64,000 nucleotides of DNA from Bacillus sp. FJAT-26390 (GCF_001682865.1 NZ_MAQX01000011.1:186614-250613), one strand, 5' to 3'. Counted from the stretch's first letter, positions 33,174-41,867 are shown. Translations and numbers: made by a program. The notes: a model not told the origin generated them from the letters alone.

Positions 33174-33467
33174 TGATTCACTCCTCGATTATAACGATCG
33201 GTCTATATAATAAAAACATCTATGGACCTGCTAAGTCAACCCTTTTTTTGATGGAAGCCCTGCCATTGCGGGAAAGGCTCGTCTGCTGTATCCGACTGCC
33301 CGGCTACCGGTTTACAGCATGATTAACGGTACTTTTTCCGGTTAAAGATCGATTTGCTTCAATAAAAGAAAAATTAGATGGAGTTTTTCCTGTACGATTC
33401 TTATGAAAGGAATGGTGGATGATCATTACGGAGGCGGGAACGAATAGTTGCGGCTTTTAACACGCAA
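33174..33467. other. Intergenic region upstream of tetR
   Basis: It holds the tetR ribosome site (GAGGAG) and an AT-rich stretch with the TAGACCGATCG element. No gene was accepted here. On the plus strand a 27-codon open stretch without a start (ending GVFPVRFL) and a 14-codon ATG frame (MKGMVDDHYGGGNE, GAAAGGA nearby) overlap at 33412-33450; both are too short to call. Confidence 0.4.
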
Positions 33468-33497
33468 AACGAGCCTTAGAAAATTCTAAAGGCTCGT
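33468..33497 (-). terminator. Terminator downstream of azoR
   Basis: Hairpin AACGAGCCTT...AAGGCTCGTT (33468-33477 with 33488-33497) followed on the minus strand by TTGCG after GTTTT. It lies about 65 bases past the azoR stop. Confidence 0.65.
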
Positions 33498-33560
33498 TGC
33501 GTATTATTTATCGGCGCCCTTGACGATTAAAGTCCGGCTGCCATCGATTGTAGCTGTTAA

Positions 33561-34187
33561 TTAGAAGCCTGCTGCAACTTTTTTAGCTTGCTCGATGCCG
33601 TTTGATACAATTGCTTCCGCTTGGTCTGGAAGCTGGTTGTGGCCTTCAACAATAACGCTCTCTAGGTTTTTCACGCCGTAGAAGCCCATTACTGTGCGGA
33701 TGAAGTTGTAAGACATTTCAACGGAAGCTGCTGGACCTTCGGAATAGATGCCGCCGCGAGCGTTAAGCAACGCCACTTTTTTGTCAGGAATTAGGCCGAC
33801 AGGACCTTCAGCTGTGTAAGAGAATGTTTTGCCAGCTTGGGAAAGGTAGTCGATGTAAGTGTGCAATACAGCCGGTACGGTGAAGTTCCAAAGCGGGAAT
33901 GCGAATACCACTTTATCAGCTGCAAGGAATTGATTGATATATTTATCGGACACGGTTACAGCCGCTTGCTCTTCTGCAGTCAGATCGTAGCCGCGGGCTG
34001 CTTTAAAGTTACCGTTGATCATGTTCGCGTTCATGTATGGCAATTCTTCTTTGAACAAATCAAGCTCAACGATTGTATCTTCTGGATTGCTTGCTTTGTA
34101 GCTGTCTAGAAACGCTTGGTAAAGCTTAACGCTTGTTGCCTGCTCGATGTCGCGATCGTTTGCTTTAACAAATAGTACTGTACTCAT
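33561..34187 (-). CDS. azoR: FMN-dependent NADH-azoreductase / quinone reductase
   Basis: A 208-residue flavodoxin-like protein. MSTVLFVKANDRDIEQATSV begins the FMN-binding strand-loop; FAFPLWNFTVPAVLHTYIDY is the conserved AzoR/acyl-carrier-phosphodiesterase-like motif, and LLNARGGIYSEGP and RTVMGFYGVKNLESVIVEG follow. Such enzymes reduce quinones and azo compounds with NADH and protect against quinone and electrophile stress. GGAGGG lies 9 bases before the ATG. A TACT-N7-AGTA element at the predicted transcription start suggests YodB/CatR-type (DUF24/HxlR) repression. Right after the stop, the same frame stays open for 18 more codons. Confidence 0.9.
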   Translation of the reverse strand: MSTVLFVKANDRDIEQATSVKLYQAFLDSYKASNPEDTIVELDLFKEELPYMNANMINGNFKAARGYDLTAEEQAAVTVSDKYINQFLAADKVVFAFPLWNFTVPAVLHTYIDYLSQAGKTFSYTAEGPVGLIPDKKVALLNARGGIYSEGPAASVEMSYNFIRTVMGFYGVKNLESVIVEGHNQLPDQAEAIVSNGIEQAKKVAAGF

Positions 34188-34218
34188 AGTATAATTCCCT
34201 CCAAGGTTTGTTTGTGTT

Positions 34219-34244
34219 TACTTTTTGTAAGTACCTTTATTGTA
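34219..34244 (-). promoter_or_regulatory. azoR promoter with YodB-box-like operator
   Basis: TACT-N7-AGTA (34219-34233) matches the YodB-box form known from Bacillus azoreductase promoters, inside the longer symmetric TTACTTTTTGTAAGTA. The -10 TACAAT (34239-34244) lies just upstream, so the operator covers the transcription start. No convincing -35 is seen. Confidence 0.6.
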
Positions 34245-34293
34245 TTAAGTTTTATCCTCGGCAGCATCGGCAAATAGACCGAAAAATAGGCAT

Positions 34294-34313
34294 AAAAAAA
34301 CCGCCAAAGGCGG
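34294..34313 (-). terminator. Terminator after the NarL-type response regulator
   Basis: Minus-strand CCGCC-TTT-GGCGG hairpin (34301-34313) followed by seven T (34294-34300). It is 38 bases past the regulator stop and upstream of azoR. Confidence 0.85.
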
Positions 34314-34351
34314 AGGACTAGTCCTAAGACTATTGGCGTAGAACTGTTTGT

Positions 34352-35011
34352 TTAATCGCTGCCATTCATCATTTGCACCGCGTACAAGGCAGCTTGCGTG
34401 CGATCCGTCAAATTTAATTTGCTCAAAATGCTGCTAACATGCGTCTTTACGGTCTTCTCGGCAACCGTCAGCGCATGAGCGATATCTCTGTTGCTCATTC
34501 CTTTTGTCAGCAGCTGCAGCACCTCAATCTCTCTTGGCGTTAAAACTTCGGATAGCTCGCGGCCAGGAAGCTGCTTGGCCTCCTCTGCCTGGGGAGCAGC
34601 CTGTGCCAGCAGCGCGGCAGAGATGTCGGGATGCAGCTGAACATTGCCTTTATAGGCGCTGCGAATCGCCTCTGCAAGCTGGTCAGGCTCCACATCCTTC
34701 AGCATATAGCCGATTGCCCCGGATTGCAGAGCCGGAACGATATGACTCCGATCCGAGAAGCTCGTCAGCACAAGCACTTTAATTTCCGGTTTGTTCTGCG
34801 CGATGAGGTTGCTCGCCTCAATCCCGTCCATAACGGGCATGTTCAGGTCCATCAATACGATATCGGGCAATAATTCGGCTGCTTTCTCCACCGCTTCCAG
34901 TCCGTTATGGGCTTCGCCAACCAGCTCAAAATCAGGCTGCATGCTCAGAAAAAACGAAATACCCTTTAATACGATTAAATGATCATCTACCAGTAAAATT
35001 TTTATTTTCAC
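34352..35011 (-). CDS. NarL/LiaR-family response regulator
   Basis: 219 residues. Receiver domain with phospho-acceptor Asp55 in DIVLMDLNMPVMDG, and a C-terminal LuxR-type helix-turn-helix (~150-212: VLTPREIEVLQLLTKGMSNR, then TVKTHVSSILSKLNL). A GTG start with GAGGAG 6 bases upstream lies 9 bases after the stop of the kinase gene, so the two are one operon and almost certainly a cognate pair. Targets cannot be read from sequence. Confidence 0.9.
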   Translation of the reverse strand: MKIKILLVDDHLIVLKGISFFLSMQPDFELVGEAHNGLEAVEKAAELLPDIVLMDLNMPVMDGIEASNLIAQNKPEIKVLVLTSFSDRSHIVPALQSGAIGYMLKDVEPDQLAEAIRSAYKGNVQLHPDISAALLAQAAPQAEEAKQLPGRELSEVLTPREIEVLQLLTKGMSNRDIAHALTVAEKTVKTHVSSILSKLNLTDRTQAALYAVQMMNGSD

Positions 35012-35020
35012 AGCCGCTCC

Positions 35021-36673
35021 TCATTCCTCGTCCCACATTTCCATCTCTGTCGCAACCGGAATCGTAGCCTTAATGACTGTCGGCTGCCCCTTGCTGCTTT
35101 TGATCGATAAGTCGCCGCCAAGCGTCTCCGCACGCTCCCGCATGGAGAGCATCCCCATCGTCAGCCTGCCGCTTCGCTTCTCCGGCGAGAAGCCTTTGCC
35201 TTTGTCCATAATTTCCATGCTTGCCGTATGCTCCGATTTCAACAAGCGAATATGTACGGCATTCGTCTCCGCGTGTTTCTTCACGTTATTGAGCGCCTCT
35301 TGCCCGATTCGCCAAAATGCTTCCTCGATCGCCCGCGGCAGCTCGCGCACGCCCTCCACCTGCTCATATACGGTCAAATCCATGCTTTTCCCGTATTGCT
35401 TAAGCGCAGTGATCAAGCCATGCTCCAGCCCGGCTGGCCGAAGCTGCCAAATGAGCGTACGCATTTCCTTCAAGGCTTCCTGAGACAGCTGCCTAATATC
35501 TTGCAGCGAGCGCTCGACTACCGGCTCCTTGCCAGCGAGCACCGTCTCGGCGCCTTTGGCAAGAAAGGACAAGGAGAACACCTTCTGGATAACCGAGTCA
35601 TGCAAATCTCTAGCCATCCGGTTCCTTTCCTCCATCCGTGCAAGCTCTCGCCGCTGCTCATAAACCCGTAAATTCTCTACGCTGAGAGTAAAATGATCGC
35701 CAAGCGAGTACATAAAGTCCTCCAAGTAATCGTCGAACTGATTGCCAAGCTGGCTGCTGATGAACAGCACGCCTATCGGACGGCTTCTGATGCGGAGTGG
35801 AATCGCGACCGCCGACGAGAATGGCGGGATGCCGATCGTCGACAGGGACGAACGAGGCACTTCATGGCAATCCGATAGCTTAACCAATCGATTTTCGCTA
35901 AACGCGGTGCTCACCGGACCTCCTTGATCAATCGCAAGCGTCAGCCACTCTTTTTTGACTTGGTTGTCCGAATAATGGGCGCGAAGCGATAACTGCTGCT
36001 GCTCATACATGAAGAGCGACACATGCTGCCAATGAAACGTATCGCCGATATGTCTAACCGCTTGAAGCGGAAGCTGGTTAATATCCTGTATCGCATTGAT
36101 TTTTTGGATGACGTCGCCGAGCTTCGCATAATGCATCGCATGCTGCTCCTGCACCTGGTAAAGACGGATGCGCTTGACCGCCGTTCCGATCTGATAAGCT
36201 ACCGCTTGCAGCAGCGCCAGCTCCTCCTCTGTCAGGCGAACCTTGCCCGCGGATGCGACGTTTAATAGGCCGAACTGGTCTATGCCGGCTTTGAGCGGCA
36301 CTGTCGCATGATGCGACACACCCTCTGTATCTCCAAAATCATGGGTATTGGCATATGTAATTCTGGAGCATTCTATTATATTGACGGCATGATGCAGCTT
36401 GTTCTGCTTGTAGCTCTCCACGCACCAGCATTCCGAGCCGCACATGACCGCCTGATTATTCGCATTCAGCCCTTGCGGCAAATTATGTGTGGCTACGCAT
36501 AGCCTATCGCTGCGATTATCGATCATAAATATCCAGCCTGTGGTAAAGCCTGTTACTTGAAGCAGCTTGACGAGCACGTCATTAAGCATTTGGTCCATAT
36601 CGTTCGTGCTGTTAAGCATCTCCGCTATTTCCTTAAGCGCGACCAGCTCATAAGCTCTTATCTCTTGTGACAT
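35021..36673 (-). CDS. GAF-domain sensor histidine kinase with four-cysteine putative Fe-S motif
   Basis: About 550 residues, no membrane helix, so a cytoplasmic sensor. GAF domain 1 (~15-165) contains Cys78, Cys82, Cys84 and Cys102 (CGSECWC...IIECSR), GAF domain 2 spans ~190-335, the HisKA_3 box is MARDLHDSVIQKVFSL (His358), and an HATPase domain follows (AFWRIGQEALNNVKKHAETN, DKGKGF). The cysteine set resembles the [2Fe-2S]-binding GAF domain of staphylococcal AirS (YhcS), so redox or oxygen sensing is a reasonable inference. ATG 36673 is preferred over GTG 36682 because AGGGAG sits 8 bases upstream of it. Confidence 0.87.
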   Translation of the reverse strand: MSQEIRAYELVALKEIAEMLNSTNDMDQMLNDVLVKLLQVTGFTTGWIFMIDNRSDRLCVATHNLPQGLNANNQAVMCGSECWCVESYKQNKLHHAVNIIECSRITYANTHDFGDTEGVSHHATVPLKAGIDQFGLLNVASAGKVRLTEEELALLQAVAYQIGTAVKRIRLYQVQEQHAMHYAKLGDVIQKINAIQDINQLPLQAVRHIGDTFHWQHVSLFMYEQQQLSLRAHYSDNQVKKEWLTLAIDQGGPVSTAFSENRLVKLSDCHEVPRSSLSTIGIPPFSSAVAIPLRIRSRPIGVLFISSQLGNQFDDYLEDFMYSLGDHFTLSVENLRVYEQRRELARMEERNRMARDLHDSVIQKVFSLSFLAKGAETVLAGKEPVVERSLQDIRQLSQEALKEMRTLIWQLRPAGLEHGLITALKQYGKSMDLTVYEQVEGVRELPRAIEEAFWRIGQEALNNVKKHAETNAVHIRLLKSEHTASMEIMDKGKGFSPEKRSGRLTMGMLSMRERAETLGGDLSIKSSKGQPTVIKATIPVATEMEMWDEE

Positions 36674-36720
36674 GCTCCCCACTCCCTTCTAAGCACACAT
36701 TATACACCCTTCGCCGCAGC

Positions 36721-36770
36721 AAAAAAAAGAGCCATTCCATAAAGCAGTATTGACTGCTTTACAGAATGGC
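36721..36770 (-). terminator. Strong terminator after the Bcr/CflA-type MFS gene
   Basis: A long minus-strand hairpin (36731-36770; GCCATTC and GTAAAGCAGT arms with one 2-base mismatch) followed by CTTTTTTTT (36721-36729). It is 12 bases past the MFS stop and separates it from the kinase gene. Confidence 0.88.
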
Positions 36771-36782
36771 AGCTGCCCGCTC

Positions 36783-38015
36783 CTATCGTTTCTTAAGCGG
36801 TCGTTTGATCATAAAAATGTAGCAGGCTACAGCGCCAAGCTCTGCTAGCGCGATCCAAATGCCCATTGGCAGCGCGTTTGCGCTTCCGCCAAGGCCCACA
36901 AGCGGCGCCATAATGCCGCCGAACGTAAATGACAGTAGTCCAAGCAAAGCGGATGCGCTGCCTGCGGCATGACCATGCTTCTGCATGGCAAGCGAGAAGC
37001 CCGTCGTACTGATCACTCCTACGCTAGATACAACAAAAAACAAAGGAATAAGAACCGCGGCAAGCGGCGCTTTGATGAGGATCATCAGCAGCAGCACCAA
37101 GCCTGCCGTCGCTGCAATTGCAAGGCCAACAACGAATAACCTATGCTCTCCCACCTTTGCCGCCAATCGTCCTGTCAGCTGCCCGAATAAAATAATGCCT
37201 AAACCATTAAGGGCAAACAATAAGCTGAAGCCTTCGGGCGTAACGCCGTAAATATTTTGAAGCACAAACGGAGATCCTGCTATGTAAGCGAACATCGCCG
37301 CCATGACGAGGCCCTGCGCCAGCGCAAACCCCATAAACGAACGATCGCGCAGCAGCATTCCGAAGGTGGATAACGTCTGGCGGAAGCCTCCGGCCATCCG
37401 TTTCGAAGGCGGCAGCGTTTCCGGCATGCCAAAAAATACGGCTGCGAAAATAACGACACCCCATGCGCCAAGAACGATAAATACGCCTTCCCAAGACGTT
37501 ACTTTAAGCAGCTGTCCGCCTGCAATCGGCGCAAAAATAGGCGCTGCGCCATTGACCAGCATAAGCATCGCAAAAGACTTAGTAAGCTCAGGACCCGCGT
37601 ACATGTCCCGCACAATAGCCCGGGAAATAACGATGCCCCCTGCGCCGGCAAATCCCTGTATAAACCTAAGCGCGACAAGCACGCCAATCGATGGCGCAAG
37701 CGCGCATAAAATGGATGATAGCCCATAAACAGCCACAAACAGGAGGAGAGGCAGCCTTCGTCCCCTTATATCGCTCCAGGTTCCCGCAAACAATTGTCCG
37801 ACGGAAAGTCCAATCATGCAGGCCGTCAGGCTCAATTGTACGAGTGATGAGCTCGTATTAAAATCATCCGTTAGCTTCGGCAATGCAGGCAAATACATAT
37901 CAAGGGACAACGGCCCAAATGCAGACAATGAGCCAAGTAAAATAATAAGCCATAACCGCCTTGCCCCTGTTGACGGATTCGCTTCCATCGAATGTGTTTT
38001 GCTTTGATCAATCAC
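36783..38015 (-). CDS. MFS drug resistance transporter, Bcr/CflA family
   Basis: About 410 residues with 12 predicted helices. GPLSLDMYLPALPKLTDDF is the Bcr/CflA hallmark, with the MFS motif GTWSDIRGRRLPLL, and RFIQGFAGAGGIVISRAIVR follows. It likely exports drugs such as bicyclomycin-like or sulfonamide compounds by proton antiport, but the substrate is unknown. The frame opens at ATG 38048 with no ribosome site; GTG 38015 has a perfect AAGGAG 9 bases upstream and is preferred. Monocistronic, divergent from prs. Confidence 0.87.
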   Translation of the reverse strand: MIDQSKTHSMEANPSTGARRLWLIILLGSLSAFGPLSLDMYLPALPKLTDDFNTSSSLVQLSLTACMIGLSVGQLFAGTWSDIRGRRLPLLLFVAVYGLSSILCALAPSIGVLVALRFIQGFAGAGGIVISRAIVRDMYAGPELTKSFAMLMLVNGAAPIFAPIAGGQLLKVTSWEGVFIVLGAWGVVIFAAVFFGMPETLPPSKRMAGGFRQTLSTFGMLLRDRSFMGFALAQGLVMAAMFAYIAGSPFVLQNIYGVTPEGFSLLFALNGLGIILFGQLTGRLAAKVGEHRLFVVGLAIAATAGLVLLLMILIKAPLAAVLIPLFFVVSSVGVISTTGFSLAMQKHGHAAGSASALLGLLSFTFGGIMAPLVGLGGSANALPMGIWIALAELGAVACYIFMIKRPLKKR

Positions 38016-38179
38016 GTACGGCAGCTCCTTCTTCGCTTTCCTTTGCATGGATTCACTTTATCACCTTTTATTATTTGTTCCAATACCTCTTACGCCCAGC
38101 AATTATTTGTCCTTCCAAGCTATGTTTGTTATGATTGAGCAAACAATGTCGATTCACGTAGATTTTAAGGAGAGATTTT

Positions 38180-39121
38180 ATGCAAAAAGTAAAAATTTTT
38201 TCCGGCACCTCTAACCAGAGGCTTGCCGAGCAGCTATGTAAGGAACTTGATATGCCGCTTGGTAAAGTAGCCATTTCCAGGCATCAAAGCGGAGAAATAC
38301 ATGTATCGTACCAAGAGCCGATTCGTACTTGCGATGTTTTTATCGTACAGTCGCTATCCCATCCCGTTAATGAGCATTTAATTGAAACGCTCGTCATGAT
38401 TGATGCAGCTAAGCGCGCATCAGCCAAAACCATCAATATCGTTATGCCTTATTACGGCTACGCTAGGCAAGAAAGAAAGTCTGCTCCGCGCGAGCCGATT
38501 TCTGCGAAGCTGGTAGCGGATGTTCTAACTACCGTAGGCGCCAATCGAATTATTACGGTCGATTTGCATGCCGATCCGATCCAAGGCTTTTTCGATATTC
38601 CGGTCGATCATTTAACGGCGCTTGATTTGATCATTGAATATTTAAGAGGCAAACAAATTAAAAACCCAGTTGTCGTATCACCGGATGCGGGCCGCGCAAC
38701 AACCGCCGAGAAGCTGGCTGGCCTGCTCGATTGCCCGTTTGCCATTATGATCAAAAATCGTCCAGCGCATAACCAATCCGAGATAACGCATATTATCGGT
38801 GACGTAGAGGATATGACGCCGATCATTATTGAAGACTTAATCGATACGGGCAGCACGATCGTAAATGTCGTAGAGGCGCTTAAGAAAAAAGGCGCGCATG
38901 ATTCATACATATGTGCAACGCACGGGCTTTTCTCAGCCAATGCGCTTGAGAAGCTGGATCATCCGAACATTCGCGAGGTCGTCATCACCGATACGATCGC
39001 GATTGGCGAGGAGCGCTCCGATAAGTTTATCGTCCTGCCTATGTCTCCGCTTCTGGCTACAGCAATCAAAATCATTACAGAAGGCGGCTCTATTGCAACG
39101 CTTTTCAAGGCTGGCACCTAA
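38180..39121 (+). CDS. Ribose-phosphate pyrophosphokinase paralogue, divergent active site
   Basis: 313 residues aligning along the full length with class I PRPP synthetase: PVNEHLIETLVMIDAAKRAS, INIVMPYYGYARQERKSAPR, DLHADPIQGFFDIPVDHL. Key sites depart from the Bacillus consensus: FSDGE becomes HQSGE, SPDHGGV becomes SPDAGRA, DKRRP becomes IKNRP and the PRPP loop DDIIDTAGT becomes EDLIDTGST. The genome probably has a canonical prs elsewhere (in the usual gcaD-prs position); this would be a second copy. AAGGAGAG lies 7 bases before the ATG. Monocistronic, with its own terminator. It may make PRPP or a related pyrophosphorylated sugar. Confidence 0.85.
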   Translation: MQKVKIFSGTSNQRLAEQLCKELDMPLGKVAISRHQSGEIHVSYQEPIRTCDVFIVQSLSHPVNEHLIETLVMIDAAKRASAKTINIVMPYYGYARQERKSAPREPISAKLVADVLTTVGANRIITVDLHADPIQGFFDIPVDHLTALDLIIEYLRGKQIKNPVVVSPDAGRATTAEKLAGLLDCPFAIMIKNRPAHNQSEITHIIGDVEDMTPIIIEDLIDTGSTIVNVVEALKKKGAHDSYICATHGLFSANALEKLDHPNIREVVITDTIAIGEERSDKFIVLPMSPLLATAIKIITEGGSIATLFKAGT

Positions 39122-39156
39122 CTGATTTTGCCATAACTGCATAGCATGCTAAAACG

Positions 39157-39185
39157 ATCCCCCCTTGCCTTTAGGCATGGGGGAT
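39157..39185 (+). terminator. Terminator after the prs paralogue
   Basis: Hairpin ATCCCCCCTTGCC-TTTA-GGCATGGGGGAT (one mismatch) followed by TTGCTGTTT. It lies about 35 bases after the stop. Confidence 0.75.
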
Positions 39186-39196
39186 TTGCTGTTTGA

Positions 39197-39226
39197 TGCA
39201 TAGCTTTGGAAATACGTGACAAAATA
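39197..39226 (+). promoter_or_regulatory. Sigma-G-like promoter for the germination operon
   Basis: TGCATA (39197-39202), 17 bases, CAAAATA (39220-39226). Each box is one mismatch from the forespore sigma-G consensus (TGMATA, CATAMTA). Germinant receptor operons are known sigma-G targets, and the site lies 42 bases before the ATG. Confidence 0.6.
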
Positions 39227-39267
39227 AGCAGCGAATCATTAATGGCAGCGATAAGGAGGCGTACGCG

Positions 39268-40770
39268 ATGAATGATAAGTCTGAAAATATGATTCATGAT
39301 GAAACGGATCACATAAGCTCAGACCTGTTTGAAATCATTTCCCTTATCAATAGCAAGTTTTCAGATACTCCTGATCTAGTCATTCGCAAGCTAACGATCA
39401 AACAAACGAACGAGCAAGCGCTAATCATCTATTTAGAAAGCTTGACCGAGCGCTCTGCCATTAACCATGATGTATTGCGTCCGCTTCAGCAAGAATCCGG
39501 CAGCGGACAGCCAGGCGATGATCTGATTATAAATGTGGGACAAATTATAGCAGAGAAATCATTTTCCCGTCTTGAATTTTGCTTTCTTCAAGGAAGCAGC
39601 ATCTTGTTCGTAAACGGCAGAGATGAAGCTTACATTCTTGATACAAGGGGCTTGCCGCAAAGAGCCATTCAAGATTCTCAGCTTGAATCTTCTTTAAAAG
39701 GCGCGCATCAAGGTTTCGTCGAAACGGGCGGGCAAAACATTGCAATGATTCGTCGCTATATTACCGATCGTGAGCTGAAGATGAGAAGGATGACCGTTGG
39801 CCGGCGCGGGCAAACGGCTGTATCGATCTTGTATTTGGCTGATGTGACAAATCCAGACCTCATCGATGCATTAGAGCAGCGAATAAGCAAAGTGGATGTC
39901 GATGTTATTTTAAACGCGGGAGAGCTCTCTGAGTTGATTGAGGATGATCCCTTCTCTTTATTTCCTCAATTTGTCTCAACGGAGCGTCCCGATACAGCTG
40001 CGTCACAGTTAATGCAGGGAAGATGCGTCGTTGTCGTTGACCGATCGCCAAATGTGCTAATTGCGCCAGTTACGTTTCTCACCTTCTTTCAAAATATAGA
40101 CGATTATAGCATTCGCTGGCCGATTGCTACGTTTCTTAGACTGCTCAGGCTGTTTGCCTTTTTTACCGCCGCCTTTCTCCCTGCCTTCTATATCGCTGTC
40201 GTCTCCTATCATTTTGAGATTATTCCGATGAAGCTGCTCATGACGCTCGGAGAATCTCGCGGGCAGGTTCCGTTTCCGCCTTTCGTAGAGGCGATTCTTA
40301 TGGAAATCACCTTGGAGATGCTTCGCGAGGCAGGCATCCGGCTGCCGGCGCCGATCGGCCAAACGGTCGGCATCGTTGGCGGTATCGTCATTGGCCAAGC
40401 TGTCGTGCAGGCCGGTTTAATAAGCAATATTATGGTGATCGTCGTCGCCTTCACGGCCATATCCTCGTTTATTTTGCCCAACTACGATATGGTGGCTGCG
40501 GTAAGGCTTATCCGTTTTATTTTGATGGGTCTTGCGACAGCATTTGGGTTTGTTGGGCTCGTGGTTGGTTTAATGATCATGATCGCTCATCTGCTGACCT
40601 TAAAATCACTAGGCATGCCTTACGGCAGCCCGATTACACCTATGCGATTAGCCGACTGGAAGGATGCTCTCGTTCGTGTTCCTATTTGGCTAATTAAAAA
40701 TCGCCCGACAAACAGCATTCCCTTGCAGCGGAAAAGGAGAGGAGCTGTGAGAAAGGAGAAAAACGAATGA
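39268..40770 (+). CDS. Spore germinant receptor A subunit (GerA family)
   Basis: 500 residues. The soluble N-terminal region (~1-280) contains the family segment LRPLQQESGSGQPGDDLIIN and ends SIRWPIATFLRLLRLFAFF, leading into the membrane part with ~5 helices and ALITFGESRGQVPFPPF-like MTLGESRGQVPFPPFVEA, the hallmark of GerAA/GerKA proteins. In the spore inner membrane it forms a nutrient-sensing receptor with the B and C subunits encoded next. AAGGAGG lies 9 bases before the ATG. Its stop overlaps the B-subunit start (ATGA). The germinant cannot be told. Confidence 0.93.
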   Translation: MNDKSENMIHDETDHISSDLFEIISLINSKFSDTPDLVIRKLTIKQTNEQALIIYLESLTERSAINHDVLRPLQQESGSGQPGDDLIINVGQIIAEKSFSRLEFCFLQGSSILFVNGRDEAYILDTRGLPQRAIQDSQLESSLKGAHQGFVETGGQNIAMIRRYITDRELKMRRMTVGRRGQTAVSILYLADVTNPDLIDALEQRISKVDVDVILNAGELSELIEDDPFSLFPQFVSTERPDTAASQLMQGRCVVVVDRSPNVLIAPVTFLTFFQNIDDYSIRWPIATFLRLLRLFAFFTAAFLPAFYIAVVSYHFEIIPMKLLMTLGESRGQVPFPPFVEAILMEITLEMLREAGIRLPAPIGQTVGIVGGIVIGQAVVQAGLISNIMVIVVAFTAISSFILPNYDMVAAVRLIRFILMGLATAFGFVGLVVGLMIMIAHLLTLKSLGMPYGSPITPMRLADWKDALVRVPIWLIKNRPTNSIPLQRKRRGAVRKEKNE

Positions 40771-41867
40771 ATGGCGCCCGGCGACATCCAATCTCATCCA
40801 TGCAGCTCATTTTTATATTGTCAGGCCTTCAACTAAGCGTATCCATCCTTTCTCTGCCAAAAGATCTCGCCGATGCCGCCGGGACCGATGGCTGGATGGC
40901 GATTCCGCTTGCTTTTGCGATAAACGTTGTCGTCTGTTATGTTGTGGTGAAAATTATGGAGTATCATCCAAATGGCACGATACTTGATTTGCTCGCACAG
41001 AACTTTGGCGTATGGGTTGGAAAAGGTTATGCCCTTCTCTTCAGCCTCTATTATCTAACGTTTATGTACGACAGTCTTGACCGGGGCATTCTCATTACAA
41101 AAGCATGGTTAATGCCGACTACACCGTCCTATATGTTCATGTTTTTATTTCTGGTGCCTACTTACATGATCAGCAAACACGGCCCCCAAGTGCTTGGCAG
41201 GTACGCAGAGGTCGTTTTTTTTCTATCTTGCTGGATTCCGTTCATCTATTTGTTCACGCTAAAGCAAGCGCACTGGCTCTACTTGCTCCCTATGTTCAAG
41301 GAAGGCATAGTGCCCATTCTGTCCGCTTTGCCCGCTTTGCTTTACCCCAGCCTTGGCATGGTGACCATCTTTATTTTATATCCATATTTAAGCAATAAGA
41401 AAAAAGCGTTCCGCAACATGGTGCTCTCAAACGGATTGACGATGCTCGCTTATTTGCTGATCACGCTCGCTTGCTTTATTTATTTCAGTCCCGACGAAAT
41501 AAAAATGTTCAACGAGCCTATCGTCAGCATTTTGAAAACGATTGAATTTCAGTTTATGGAGAGAATCGAAGTTCCGTTTATTTCCTACTACATCATCATC
41601 TATTCACTCGCGTGGATTCCTTCCACTTATATTGCCGCATACTGCATCAGCTGGACGTTTGGCTCCGAAAATGTCATTCGGCCGCTGCAAATATTATGCT
41701 TCTTGCTTGTCGTAAGCTCCTACTTCTACATCCCAACCTTTAATCAAAGCGATCGTTTTGGCATTTGGATGGGGTGGTACGGGATCGGGATGGAATATGT
41801 GTTTCCCTTCATTTTGCTTGGTTATCTCATGCTTAGAAAACGTTTCAGGACGGAGAATAGCTTATGA
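40767..41867 (+). CDS. Spore germinant receptor B subunit (GerB-type endospore permease)
   Basis: 366 residues with ten predicted helices, of the amino-acid-permease-like GerB family: ISSMQLIFILSGLQLSVSIL at the start, SILSLPKDLADAAGTDGWMA, and FSLYYLTFMYDSLDRGILI. The B subunit binds germinant in known receptors. Translationally coupled on both sides: 4-base overlaps with the A gene and the C gene. Confidence 0.92.
   Translation: MNGARRHPISSMQLIFILSGLQLSVSILSLPKDLADAAGTDGWMAIPLAFAINVVVCYVVVKIMEYHPNGTILDLLAQNFGVWVGKGYALLFSLYYLTFMYDSLDRGILITKAWLMPTTPSYMFMFLFLVPTYMISKHGPQVLGRYAEVVFFLSCWIPFIYLFTLKQAHWLYLLPMFKEGIVPILSALPALLYPSLGMVTIFILYPYLSNKKKAFRNMVLSNGLTMLAYLLITLACFIYFSPDEIKMFNEPIVSILKTIEFQFMERIEVPFISYYIIIYSLAWIPSTYIAAYCISWTFGSENVIRPLQILCFLLVVSSYFYIPTFNQSDRFGIWMGWYGIGMEYVFPFILLGYLMLRKRFRTENSL

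Noticed and set aside
33412-33450. Short ATG frame MKGMVDDHYGGGNE with GAAAGGA nearby
   Set aside because: Only 14 codons; cannot be distinguished from chance.
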